A stretch of DNA of 64,000 nt. Origin: Streptomyces decoyicus. Its GTDB lineage: Bacteria > Actinomycetota > Actinomycetes > Streptomycetales > Streptomycetaceae. Below the pieces are notes generated by a model. That model made no database searches. It was not told where the DNA came from and saw nothing but the letters and a program-made list of their open reading frames with translations. The translations under genes were made by a program, and so were the position numbers. The DNA is taken from the NCBI RefSeq assembly GCF_019880305.1, contig NZ_CP082301.1, positions 6,200,001 to 6,264,000 on the forward strand, written 5' to 3'. Positions 44,902 to 53,415 of the stretch are shown piece by piece (the stretch's first letter is position 1; each line of letters begins with the position of its first letter).

Positions 44902-45147
44902 TCAGGCCGGTAATCCCTGACGGGGCGAATTCGGAGGGTGTCCGGGCGGCGACTCGAAGGTGACTCCGACCGATCGCGACCCGTGGCCACCCGCCTCCGC
45001 TGTTGCCCAGCCGGAGGCAAGCACGTAGAACGCCCACACGGTCACGATCAGCCACGACACGGCACGGCAACCACCCACAGGCCGATGCTGCGGCTCGCCG
45101 CCCATGCCCCCCCGCGGGGGATTGTCGATGCGTGACGCCACCGTCAT
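44902..45147 (-). CDS. possible small single-pass membrane protein
   Basis: 81 codons with one convincing hydrophobic helix (AVSWLIVTVWAFYVLASGW, about residues 29-47) between polar flanks. Third-position GC is visibly lower than in neighbours, there is no ribosome site before ATG 45147, and the third codon from the stop is TTA, the rare bldA-dependent leucine codon. It ends 28 nt before the CitA-like kinase start in the same orientation, so it could be its operon leader. I regard it as a candidate, not an established gene. Confidence 0.35.
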   Translation of the reverse strand: MTVASRIDNPPRGGMGGEPQHRPVGGCRAVSWLIVTVWAFYVLASGWATAEAGGHGSRSVGVTFESPPGHPPNSPRQGLPA

Positions 45148-45692
45148 CTACCGACCGCTGGCGATGCCAGGCTTCAGCGGCGGAGGCGCAGGTCAAGTGC
45201 GCGTCATGGGGCCGAGGCAGGGGCGAGGGGAGTTATCCACAGGCCTTTCGATTGCGGAGTGTGCGCGCATAGCCTCGTTCGGTGAATTTCGTGGGGGTCG
45301 GTCTCGCGCTGGAGGCGAGGGGGCCGAGGCGGCAGGACGAGGCGCACCGCGGTGCGCGGGAGGGAGCGGTCATGCGGTCGACGGGGGATGGCTACGGGGC
45401 GTGGTGCAAGTCGTGGAGGAAGGCGGGTGGTGTGCTGCGCGGTCGATGGGCTGAGGGTGTACGGCCTCGACGCAGCTGGTCGGTGCGTTTCGTCTGTCGC
45501 TTCACGTGGTCTTGGCGCAGCCGCCCGCTGCAGGACGATGTTCGGGCGACCGGCGGGACGTCATGCGGCCGGAGCGGCCGTCGGCTTCCGGACGAGCATC
45601 GACTCGGCACGGACGAGGTCCCGCATCTGCCTTCTGAGGCGGAAACGGGGCACGGCGAGGTGTCCGGCGAGCGCCCGGAGGAGCGCGCCGAG
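45148..45692. other. gene-poor region with DnaA box
   Basis: 545 nt where no frame looks convincingly coding. TTATCCACA at 45233-45241 is a perfect DnaA box. TAGCCT (45270-45275) sits 6 nt before a GTG at 45282 on the plus strand, mimicking the leaderless starts seen elsewhere, but the frame runs antisense through the next gene and shows no domain. Confidence 0.5.
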
Positions 45693-46691
45693 TCAACTGC
45701 CGGTGGCTTGGGCCGTCCTGTGCGGCATGCCGATCGCCGCAGTGATGGAGGCAACCGCCATGCGGGCCGGTGGACCGAGCGGCGCACCGCAGCTGGCGGG
45801 CGCCGCAGCACCGTCGGCCCGCTGTTCGACAACGACCCGCCAGATGCGACCGTCGGAGTGCGCGACGGTAACCGCCCAGGCGGGGGAGGCCCCGGTAGCG
45901 GGCGCGCTACCGGGCGCCACCCGGTCGGCCGCCTTCGGTTCGGGCCACATCGTGTCGGTCCGTACGACGTCGAGTGCGTCCGCCAGGTCCTCCCCGATGA
46001 GGTCGCGGACCGCGAGGTCGGCGGCCTGACCCGGTCGTTCCCAGGCCGAGCGGCCACGGGTGTGATCGAGCGTGACCCGCCCGTCGCGCGCCGCTTGCAC
46101 GGCCTCCTTGATCAGAGGGGCCGAGGCTCGTCCGTAGGCGTAGCCGTAGGGGAGAACGAAAAGGGTGGGGGAGAAGCGGTGGCCCCCGATGTGGGTGACC
46201 TCCCAGGCCTCGATCCCACCGGCGGCGAGCTCGGCGGCGAGCGGGCGGCCGAGCAGGGCACAGCAGCGGTCCCGCTTACCGTTGGTGCACACGAGGACCA
46301 GCGGCTCACCGATGTACGGCTCCCAGAGGCCGTGATGCTCTCCCGCTCCGAGGGCCGTGAAATTCAGCCCGAGGGCCGCCCGCGGGTCGGTGACGGTGGT
46401 CGTACGGATCCAGGAGCGCCCCGGCGCGGTGTGCGCAAGGAACATCCTGCGTCGGGAGGCGCCGTGGCGGTCGGCATGGCGTCCCGGCCGGCGGATCAGG
46501 GCGACGCGTACGCCCGTCCCCTCTGTCGCGGCCTCCAAGGCCCGGCCGACGTCAGGGTCGAGGTGACTGTCCGTCAGCGCATGGGCACCCCACGGCCCCG
46601 TCTGCTCAATGAGCAGCCAGGTCCGGGCAGGGGCCGCAGTCCCGGCGAGAGATTCGGCCGATTCACGGGAAGCGGTGGCGCAGGTACTCAC
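45693..46691 (-). CDS. sucrase/ferredoxin-like family protein (thioredoxin-fold 2Fe-2S)
   Basis: 332 residues from GTG 46691. It matches the sucrase/ferredoxin-like family: LLIEQTGPWGAHAL near the start, then LVLVCTNGKRDRCCALLGRPLAAEL (about 133-157) with three cysteines of the thioredoxin-fold ferredoxin site, and THIGGHRFSPTLFVLPYGYAYG. These proteins are predicted 2Fe-2S electron carriers; the sucrase name is historical. An iron-box overlaps the -10 of a leaderless promoter, so it is almost certainly iron-repressed. That points to a role in iron acquisition, for example reducing ferric siderophores (inference). Confidence 0.9.
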   Translation of the reverse strand: MSTCATASRESAESLAGTAAPARTWLLIEQTGPWGAHALTDSHLDPDVGRALEAATEGTGVRVALIRRPGRHADRHGASRRRMFLAHTAPGRSWIRTTTVTDPRAALGLNFTALGAGEHHGLWEPYIGEPLVLVCTNGKRDRCCALLGRPLAAELAAGGIEAWEVTHIGGHRFSPTLFVLPYGYAYGRASAPLIKEAVQAARDGRVTLDHTRGRSAWERPGQAADLAVRDLIGEDLADALDVVRTDTMWPEPKAADRVAPGSAPATGASPAWAVTVAHSDGRIWRVVVEQRADGAAAPASCGAPLGPPARMAVASITAAIGMPHRTAQATGS

Positions 46692-46710
46692 ATAGGTGAG
46701 CCTAACCTCA
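46692..46710 (-). promoter_or_regulatory. iron box (DmdR1/IdeR site) over leaderless promoter
   Basis: On the minus strand TGAGGTTAGGCTCACCTAT matches 17 of 19 bases of the actinobacterial iron box TTAGGTTAGGCTCACCTAA. It contains TAGGCT (46699-46704), a -10 element exactly 7 nt before the GTG at 46691. Fe-loaded DmdR1 bound here would block initiation. Confidence 0.88.
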
Positions 46711-46891
46711 TTCGCCCCGTGTCGGCTTCCGGGTGGGTGTCCAGAGGGGCGATGGCGAACGAAATGCTCCGCGGCGACGGCGAGTGCCCCGTGGTGTGAG
46801 GTTCGGCGACGTCCTCTGGACAGGCCTCATGGTGTGAGTGCGACCGGAGTGCCGGCTCCTCCCGAGCCGTCCCGTCCCCTAGCCCCTCCGG

Positions 46892-48139
46892 TCACGGCAG
46901 CGGCTGGGGTGGGCGGGGGCCGTAGTACTGGCCGCTGGGGCGCATGCGGAGGGGATGTTCGGCATATTCCTCCAGGGCGTGGGCGATCCAGCCGGCGGTG
47001 CGGGCGATCGCGAAGATTGTTTCACCTGCCTCGGCCGGCATGCCCGTCGAAACGGTCAGCACGGCCAGCGCCAGGTCGACGTTGGCGTGCAGCTCCGCGT
47101 GCCGGGCCGTGGTGCTGATCACTTGGCGGGCGGCCTGCAGGGCGGGGCGGGCCCGCGGTACGTCTTCGAGAAGTCGGAACAGGGCGCGGGCCCGCGGGTC
47201 CTCGCCCGGGTAGAGGCGGTGGCCGAGGCCCGGTACCCGGCGGCCGGCCCGCAGGTGGTCGGCGACAACGGCAGCCGCGCTACCCCGGTCGATTACCTCC
47301 AGCAGCATCCGGTGGGCGAGTCCGCTCGCCGCGCCGTGCAGCACACCGTCCAGCGCTCCGAAGCCGGCCGAGACGATCGCGTACGGATGGGCGCGGGCGG
47401 AGGCGGCGACCCGTACAGCGAAGGTCGAAGCGGCGAGGTCGTGGTCGATGAGCAGGACCAGTGCGGCGTCCAGAACGCGCAATGCTGCGCCGTCGGCCGG
47501 TTGCGAGGTCAGCCGCGACCAGAGGCGTGGGGCGAGGGCGTCGGCGGCGCGCTGGTTCGAGGCGCGCGACGGCAAGGCGTCGACAAGGGCTGGGATGAGG
47601 CTGCGGGCGGTACCGATGACGGTGTCCTCGGACAGGTCGAAGCGGAGCGGGTCGGCAGCCGCCGCGGCGATCACGGCCACTCGTAGCTGGTCCATCGGGC
47701 CGCTGTCGGTCGGCAGCGCCTCTACGGCGTGGTGGGCAGCCGACAGCGCGTCCTGCGGCGCCGTGAAGCGGATGCCTGGGTGCATCTCACCGGTCCACAG
47801 CCATGCGGCGACTTCCTCGTAGCTGTAGTGGGTGGCGAGTTCCGAGGTGTCCACGCCGCGGTAGTAACAGTGGTCTCGGTCGATCAGTGTGATGCTCGTG
47901 CGGACCGCCAACTCGCCGCTGGTGGCGGTCGGTTCGCGGCGGCCGGCGCGACGGGCGAGCGCCTCGATCTCCTTCGCGTCGAAGGTGCTGCCGCGGGTGC
48001 CCGCCTCGCGGCGGCTGCTCAACTGGCCGCGGCTGACATAGGCGTACACGGTCTCCGGCTTCACACCCAGCCGGTCGGCTGCCTCCCGGGTGCTCAGTCG
48101 CTGTCCGCCCGTGTCCTGCGCCGTGTCTCGATCCGCCAT
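46892..48139 (-). CDS. citrate synthase-family protein with N-terminal helix-turn-helix
   Basis: 415 residues from ATG 48139. Residues about 14-65 are a MerR/excisionase-type helix-turn-helix (LSTREAADRLGVKPETVYAYVSRGQLSSRRE...FDAKEIEALARRAG). Residues about 75-415 are a full citrate synthase fold with all three catalytic positions: His268 (VLHGAASG), His307 (GLGHRLYPGEDPRA) and Asp355 (HANVDLALAV). It could be an enzyme that also regulates, or a regulator that senses oxaloacetate or acyl-CoA with an enzyme fold. It is divergent from a second citrate synthase across a promoter region with two perfect palindromes. Confidence 0.9.
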   Translation of the reverse strand: MADRDTAQDTGGQRLSTREAADRLGVKPETVYAYVSRGQLSSRREAGTRGSTFDAKEIEALARRAGRREPTATSGELAVRTSITLIDRDHCYYRGVDTSELATHYSYEEVAAWLWTGEMHPGIRFTAPQDALSAAHHAVEALPTDSGPMDQLRVAVIAAAAADPLRFDLSEDTVIGTARSLIPALVDALPSRASNQRAADALAPRLWSRLTSQPADGAALRVLDAALVLLIDHDLAASTFAVRVAASARAHPYAIVSAGFGALDGVLHGAASGLAHRMLLEVIDRGSAAAVVADHLRAGRRVPGLGHRLYPGEDPRARALFRLLEDVPRARPALQAARQVISTTARHAELHANVDLALAVLTVSTGMPAEAGETIFAIARTAGWIAHALEEYAEHPLRMRPSGQYYGPRPPQPLP

Positions 48140-48166
48140 GGGGTCACCGTATCCAGGCTCATCCAC

Positions 48167-48181
48167 ATTGATTGAATCAAT
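48167..48181. promoter_or_regulatory. palindromic operator candidate 1, citrate synthase pair
   Basis: ATTGATTGAATCAAT is a perfect 15-bp palindrome in an AT-rich patch conspicuous against the GC-rich background; it lies 28 nt upstream of the HTH-citrate synthase ATG. Confidence 0.7.
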
Positions 48182-48191
48182 ATTGACAATA

Positions 48192-48202
48192 CTTGAGTCA
48201 AG
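48192..48202. promoter_or_regulatory. palindromic operator candidate 2, citrate synthase pair
   Basis: CTTGAGTCAAG is a perfect 11-bp palindrome centred 23 bp from the first one. TTGACA (48183-48188, plus strand) and TTGACT (48196-48201, minus strand) are -35-like hexamers at its edges, so it lies inside both divergent promoters. Confidence 0.7.
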
Positions 48203-48252
48203 CATAGACAGTCAGATCAATATTTGGGTGAGGAAGAGCGAGGAGAACAGCC

Positions 48253-49422
48253 ATGCCGAGCGCCGAGGCGAACACACCGATCGACGCGCCCCGTGGGCTT
48301 GCGGGCGTCATCGTCACCGAGACCCAGCTGGGTGACGTCCGGGGCATCGAGGGCTTTTACCACTACCGCCAGTACTCCGCCGTCGAGCTGGCGACGGCCC
48401 GCACCTTCGAGGACGTCTGGTACCTGATGCTGCACGGCGAGCTGCCCGACGCGGCGCAGCTTGCTGCTTTCCGGACGGAGACCGCCGCTCTGCGTACGCT
48501 GCCGGCGGCCATACGTGACGCGCTGCCCGCACTCGCCCGTGCCGGTGCGCTCTCCGGCCCGCTCGCCGGGCTGCGCACTGCGCTCTCGCTGCTCGGTGCG
48601 ACGGCCGGCTTCCGGCCGCTCTATGACATCGACGCCGACCGCCGTTGCGCCGATGCGCTCGCCGCCTGCGCCGCCGTACCGACCCTGATCACCGCGCTCC
48701 ACCGGCTCGGCCAAGGACAGCAGCCCATCGAGCCTCGCGCGGATCTCGGTCACGCCGCCAACTACCTCTACATGCTCACCGGCGACGTGCCGGAGCCGGA
48801 ACAGGTGCGGGCGATCGAGGCATATCTGATCTCCACCATCGACCACGGCTTCAATGCCTCGACCTTCACCGCACGGGTCATCGCCTCCACCGGCGCCGAC
48901 CTCGCGGCCTGCCTCGTCGGTGCCGTCGGCGCGCTCTCCGGGCCGCTGCACGGCGGTGCGCCCAGCCGGGCCCTGGACATGCTCGACGCCATCGGCACAC
49001 CCGACCGCATCGACCCCTGGATTCGTGACCGCGTCCTGAGCGGCGACCGGATCATGGGATTCGGTCACTCCGTCTACCGCACCGAGGACCCGCGCTCCCG
49101 GATGCTGCGCGGCATTGCCGAGCAGTTCGGTGGGCCGCTGGTGGAATTCGCCGTACAGGTGGAGGCGAGGGTCGAAGAGCTGCTGGCCGAGCTCAAGCCC
49201 GGCCGTGAGCTGCACATCAACGTGGAGCTCTACGCGGGCGTCGTCATGGAGCTGTGCGGGCTGCCGCGCGAGATGTTCACGCCCACGTTCTGCGCGGCCC
49301 GCGTGGTCGGCTGGAGCGCCAACATTCTGGAGCAGGCCGAGGACTCGAAGATCATTCGTCCCGCGGCCCGGTACGTCGGCCCGCCGCCGCCCCAGCCGCT
49401 GCCCGTCGTTGCGTCCCGCTAG
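48253..49422 (+). CDS. citrate synthase / 2-methylcitrate synthase family enzyme
   Basis: 389 residues, ATG 48253 with AGGAG 7 nt upstream. It condenses acetyl- or propionyl-CoA with oxaloacetate. Catalytic His233 (PLHGGAPSRAL) and His272 (MGFGHSVYRTEDPRSRM) are present. The third catalytic position is Glu325 (HINVELYAGV) instead of the usual Asp, a conservative change. It has no N-terminal extension, unlike its divergent partner. The genuine TCA enzyme of Streptomyces is encoded elsewhere, so this is probably a paralogue for methylcitrate or another aldol-type condensation. Confidence 0.9.
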   Translation: MPSAEANTPIDAPRGLAGVIVTETQLGDVRGIEGFYHYRQYSAVELATARTFEDVWYLMLHGELPDAAQLAAFRTETAALRTLPAAIRDALPALARAGALSGPLAGLRTALSLLGATAGFRPLYDIDADRRCADALAACAAVPTLITALHRLGQGQQPIEPRADLGHAANYLYMLTGDVPEPEQVRAIEAYLISTIDHGFNASTFTARVIASTGADLAACLVGAVGALSGPLHGGAPSRALDMLDAIGTPDRIDPWIRDRVLSGDRIMGFGHSVYRTEDPRSRMLRGIAEQFGGPLVEFAVQVEARVEELLAELKPGRELHINVELYAGVVMELCGLPREMFTPTFCAARVVGWSANILEQAEDSKIIRPAARYVGPPPPQPLPVVASR

Positions 49423-49436
49423 CGCGGCAGGCCGTA

Positions 49437-49470
49437 GGCGGCGCGGGGCCCGAGCCGAGCCCGCGCCGCC
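49437..49470 (+). terminator. citrate synthase terminator
   Basis: 11-bp arms GGCGGCGCGGG/CCCGCGCCGCC with a 12-nt loop, 15 nt after the stop. Confidence 0.65.
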
Positions 49471-49545
49471 GGCGGTCCGTTACGATCGACAGCTCGTCCG
49501 CCGCCGGTCCGCGCGGCCCGCCACCCGCACCATGGAGGCGCTCCC

Positions 49546-50670
49546 TTGGCCACGCAACAGATCCCGGTCGTCGTGCTCGCGGGCTTCCTCGGATCGGGCA
49601 AGACCACGCTCCTCAACCATCTGCTCGGAACCGGCGACGGCACCCGTATCGGCGCGATCGTCAATGACTTCGGCAGTATCGAGATCGACGCCATGACCGT
49701 CGCCGGCCAGGTGGACTCGATGGTCTCGCTCGGCAACGGCTGTCTGTGCTGCGCGGTCGACACCAGCGAACTGGACACCTACCTGGAGCGGCTCGCCCGC
49801 CCCGCCGCCCGTATCGACGTGATCGTCATCGAGGCCAGTGGACTGGCCGAGCCGCAGGAACTCATCCGCATGATCCTCGCCAGCGACAACGACCGGATCG
49901 TCTACGGCGGGCTGATCGAGGTCGTCGACGCCGCGGAGTTCGAGGACACCAGGATCCGGCACCCCGAACTGGACCGGCATGTGGGCATCGCCGACATCGT
50001 GGTGCTCAACAAGGCCGATCGCATCGGCGACGCGGCACGGCAGCACCTCATGGACACACTCGCGGACCTCGCTCCCGGCCGGCCCGTGATCTGCACGGCA
50101 TACGGGCGGGTCGATCCCGAGCTGTTCTTCGACCGCGGGCCGGGGGACGACCACGACGCGGCCGTGCGCCAGCTGTCCTTCGAGGACCTGCTGCGTGATA
50201 TCGCGGCGGACAAGGACCCCACACTCGGCTCGGACGACCACTGCGACCATCCTGACCCGTGCGGCCACCCCGACCACGCCCACCACGCGGGCCACCTCCA
50301 CGCCGCCTACCAGAGCGTGGAGTTCACCTCCGCCGAGCCACTGCACCCGCGTCGCCTGATGGACTTCCTCGACAGCCGCCCGGCCGGCCTCTACCGCATC
50401 AAGGGCTTCGTCCACTTCGACGTACCGGAGAACCGCCAGAAGTTCACGGTGCATGCCGTCGGAGACTTCCTGCGCTTCTACCCCGCACCTTGGCCGAAGG
50501 ACGAGGAGCGGTGCACCCAGCTCGTCATGATCGGCAGCGGTATCGATGCACCGGCCCTGCGCAAGGAGCTCGACAACTGCCGTGAGAGCGCACCGTCGGA
50601 TGCCGATCAGAACAGCATGTGGGGCATCCTGCGGTACGTGGCCGCACGCGAGGAATCCGACCACGAGTGA
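49546..50670 (+). CDS. COG0523 (CobW/ZNG1-like) metal-handling GTPase
   Basis: 374 residues from TTG 49546, with GGAGG 7 nt upstream. G3E GTPase: Walker A GFLGSGKT (13-20), metal-binding GCLCC (65-69), EASGLAEP, and NKAD for guanine recognition. A His/Asp/Cys-rich loop (about residues 225-252, HCDHPDPCGHPDHAHHAGHLH) would bind Zn or Co. The C-terminal CobW_C domain follows. Members insert or deliver zinc or cobalt to target proteins. No Zur box or cobalamin gene is visible beside it, so the metal is not settled. Confidence 0.92.
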   Translation: MATQQIPVVVLAGFLGSGKTTLLNHLLGTGDGTRIGAIVNDFGSIEIDAMTVAGQVDSMVSLGNGCLCCAVDTSELDTYLERLARPAARIDVIVIEASGLAEPQELIRMILASDNDRIVYGGLIEVVDAAEFEDTRIRHPELDRHVGIADIVVLNKADRIGDAARQHLMDTLADLAPGRPVICTAYGRVDPELFFDRGPGDDHDAAVRQLSFEDLLRDIAADKDPTLGSDDHCDHPDPCGHPDHAHHAGHLHAAYQSVEFTSAEPLHPRRLMDFLDSRPAGLYRIKGFVHFDVPENRQKFTVHAVGDFLRFYPAPWPKDEERCTQLVMIGSGIDAPALRKELDNCRESAPSDADQNSMWGILRYVAAREESDHE

Positions 50671-50707
50671 CGCCGTCGGGCCGGCTCTCCACCGGCCCGA
50701 CGGCGTC
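50669..50707. terminator. bidirectional terminator, COG0523 gene/parC
   Basis: A perfect 16-bp inverted repeat with a 7-nt loop, overlapping the upstream stop codon and ending 25 nt from the convergent parC stop. Confidence 0.88.
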
Positions 50708-50731
50708 ACCCACCTCTGTCACCGCGCCTGA

Positions 50732-53179
50732 TTACACCGGCCCGGCCATCGCCGCCACCGACTTCGTCAGCGGCACACCCGAGCCGTCCCGCCGGGGATC
50801 CACCTCCGGCAGCTCGACCGGGGAGCCCTTGGCATCCGCGGCCCGTACCGGAGCGGGCACGACCCACGCCTGGGTCAGAAGATCCTCACCCTTCAGGAAC
50901 CGCTGGCACCGCACACCGCCCGTCGCCCGGCCCTTGCGCGGATACTGGTCGAACGGGGTGAGCTTGGCCGTCGCCACCGAGTCGTCCAGCGTGCCGTGCG
51001 AGCCGGCGACCGTGAACACCATGGCCTCGGAGGCCGGATCGACCGCGGCGAACGCAATCACCTTCACGCCCTCCCCCAGCTTGACGCCCGCCATACCGCC
51101 CGCGGGCCGGCCCTGCGGCCGGACCTGCGACGCCGGATAGCGCAGCAACTGGGCCTCGTTGGTGACGAAGACCAGGTCCTCCTCGCCGGTGCGCAGCTCG
51201 GCCGCGCCCACGATGCGGTCGCCGTCCTTGAGGGTGATGACCTCCAACTCTTCCTTGTTGGCGGGGTAGTCGGGCACCACCCGTTTGACGACGCCCTGCT
51301 CCGTGCCGAGCGCCAGGCCCGGCGAGGACTCGTCCAGCGTCGTCAGACAGATCAGCTCCTCGCCGTCCTCCAGCGTCAGGAATTCCGAGAGCTGCGCACC
51401 ACCGGAGAGACTGGGCGCCGCCGCGGTCTCCGGGAGCTGCGGCAGGTCGATCACCGAGATCCGCAGCAGCCGGCCCAGGGACGTCACCGCCCCCACCTCG
51501 CCACGGGTCGTCGCCGGCACCGCCGAGACGATCACATCGTGCTTGACGCGCTTGGCGTCGACGTCGAAGGCCACATCCCCGGTGACCGTACGCGCCAGCA
51601 GGCCCGTGGAGGACAGCAGCACCCGGCACGGGTCGTCGGAGACCTCCAGCGGCACCGCGCCGACCGAGGTGCCCGCCGACTCCAGCAGGACCGTCCGCCG
51701 GTCCGTGCCGTACTTCTTCGCGACCGCGGCCAGCTCGCCGGAGACCAGCTTGCGCAGCTCGGCGTCCGAGTCCAGGATCCGCGTCAGCTTCTCGATCTCG
51801 TCCTGAAGCCGGTCACGCTCCGACTCCAGCTCGATACGGTCGAACTTGGTCAGACGGCGCAGCGGGGTGTCGAGGATGTACTGCGTCTGGATGTCGCTCA
51901 GCGAGAACCGCTCGATCAGCCGCTCCTTGGCCTGCGCGCTGTTGTCGCTGGAGCGGATGAGCCGGATCACCTCGTCGATGTCCACCAGGGCCGTCAGCAG
52001 GCCCTCGACCAGGTGGAGGCGGTCACGGGCCTTGCCGCGCCGGAACTCGCTGCGCCGGCGCACCACGTTGAAGCGGTGGTCGACATAGACCTCCAGCAGC
52101 TCCTTGAGGCCCAGCGTCAGCGGCTGGCCGTCCACCAGCGCGACGTTGTTGATGCCGAAGGACTCCTCCATCGGCGTGAGCTTGTACAGCTGCTCCAATA
52201 CGGCCTCGGGGTTGAAGCCGTTCTTGATCTCGATCACCAGCCGCAGGCCGTGCGCACGATCCGTGAGGTCCTTGACGTCCGCGATGCCCTGGAGTTTCTT
52301 CGAGCCGACCAGATCCTTGATCTTCGAGATGACCTTCTCGGGGCCGACCGTGAACGGGAGTTCGGTGACGATCAGGCCCTTGCGGCGGGCGGTGACGTTC
52401 TCCACCGCGACCGTCGCACGGATCTTGAACGTGCCGCGGCCCTTCTCGTACGCGTCCCGTACGCCGCCGAGGCCCACGATCCGGCCGCCCGTGGGCAGAT
52501 CGGGGCCCGGCACGAAGCGCATCAGGGTGTCGAGATCGGCGTTCGGATGCTTGATCAGATGGCGGGCGGCGGCGATGACCTCGCCGAGGTTGTGCGGCGG
52601 CATGTTCGTCGCCATACCGACCGCGATGCCGGACGCGCCGTTGACCAGGAGGTTCGGATAGGCGGCGGGGAGGGCGGCCGGTTCCTGCTCCTGGCCGTCG
52701 TAGTTCGGCGCGAAGTCGACGGTGTCCTCGTCGATGGACTCCGTCATCAGGGACGTCGCGGACGCCATCCGGCACTCGGTGTACCGCATCGCGGCCGGCG
52801 GGTCGTCATTGCCCAGCGAACCGAAGTTGCCGTGGCCGTCGACCAGCGGCAGCCGCATCGAGAACGGCTGCGCCATGCGCACCAGCGCGTCGTAGATGGA
52901 CGCGTCGCCGTGCGGATGGAGCTTACCCATCACCTCACCGACGACGCGGGCGCACTTGACGTAGCCGCGGTCGGGCCGCAGCCCCATCTCGTTCATCTGG
53001 TACAGGATGCGGCGGTGCACGGGCTTGAGACCGTCGCGGGCGTCCGGCAGGGCGCGCGAGTAGATGACCGAATACGCGTACTCGAGGAAGGAACCCTGCA
53101 TCTCGTCGACGACGTCGATGTCGAGGATCCTCTCCTCGAAGTCGTCCGGCGGCGGGGTCTTCGTGCTGCGGCGGGCCAT
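50732..53179 (-). CDS. parC: DNA topoisomerase IV subunit A (GyrA-like)
   Basis: 815 residues from ATG 53179 (AAGGAG 10 nt upstream; ATG 53230 is a weaker alternative). This is the breakage-reunion subunit: catalytic Tyr133 (AMRYTECRM), winged-helix HPHGDASIYDALV and FGINNVALVDGQP. The C-terminal beta-pinwheel shows six repeats but no canonical GyrA box (QRRGGKG), supporting topoisomerase IV over gyrase. Position 93, equivalent to E. coli GyrA Ser83, is Ala, as in mycobacterial GyrA, which lowers quinolone affinity. It partners with the GyrB-like protein encoded at 35.3 kb. Confidence 0.94.
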   Translation of the reverse strand: MARRSTKTPPPDDFEERILDIDVVDEMQGSFLEYAYSVIYSRALPDARDGLKPVHRRILYQMNEMGLRPDRGYVKCARVVGEVMGKLHPHGDASIYDALVRMAQPFSMRLPLVDGHGNFGSLGNDDPPAAMRYTECRMASATSLMTESIDEDTVDFAPNYDGQEQEPAALPAAYPNLLVNGASGIAVGMATNMPPHNLGEVIAAARHLIKHPNADLDTLMRFVPGPDLPTGGRIVGLGGVRDAYEKGRGTFKIRATVAVENVTARRKGLIVTELPFTVGPEKVISKIKDLVGSKKLQGIADVKDLTDRAHGLRLVIEIKNGFNPEAVLEQLYKLTPMEESFGINNVALVDGQPLTLGLKELLEVYVDHRFNVVRRRSEFRRGKARDRLHLVEGLLTALVDIDEVIRLIRSSDNSAQAKERLIERFSLSDIQTQYILDTPLRRLTKFDRIELESERDRLQDEIEKLTRILDSDAELRKLVSGELAAVAKKYGTDRRTVLLESAGTSVGAVPLEVSDDPCRVLLSSTGLLARTVTGDVAFDVDAKRVKHDVIVSAVPATTRGEVGAVTSLGRLLRISVIDLPQLPETAAAPSLSGGAQLSEFLTLEDGEELICLTTLDESSPGLALGTEQGVVKRVVPDYPANKEELEVITLKDGDRIVGAAELRTGEEDLVFVTNEAQLLRYPASQVRPQGRPAGGMAGVKLGEGVKVIAFAAVDPASEAMVFTVAGSHGTLDDSVATAKLTPFDQYPRKGRATGGVRCQRFLKGEDLLTQAWVVPAPVRAADAKGSPVELPEVDPRRDGSGVPLTKSVAAMAGPV

Positions 53180-53415
53180 CGCGGCTGCGGCTCCTTCTGC
53201 TGCGTCTACTGCCGAGGTCGGGGGCGACATCGGACCAACGGTCAACTGGCCGGGTCAACCAGCTGGCGATCGACCCGCGAGTATGTGTGAGTCTGACGCG
53301 GACCATTGTGGACCGCCCCACTGACAACGCCGACCGCGACTCCCCCCTTCGGCTCCTGCGGGGGCCGAGGGCGACGCACGTTCGGGGCCGGTCGCACGGG
53401 AACTTCGCCAGATGC

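Noticed and set aside
45282..46799. Plus-strand frame starting with GTG behind a TAGCCT hexamer
   Set aside because: The promoter-like layout is attractive, but the frame runs antisense through the sucrase/ferredoxin-like gene and its product has no recognisable domain. The first 400 nt remain unexplained.
50996..53290. Long plus-strand frame opposite parC
   Set aside because: Antisense shadow of a conserved topoisomerase gene; composition dominated by Arg, Asp, His and Gly.
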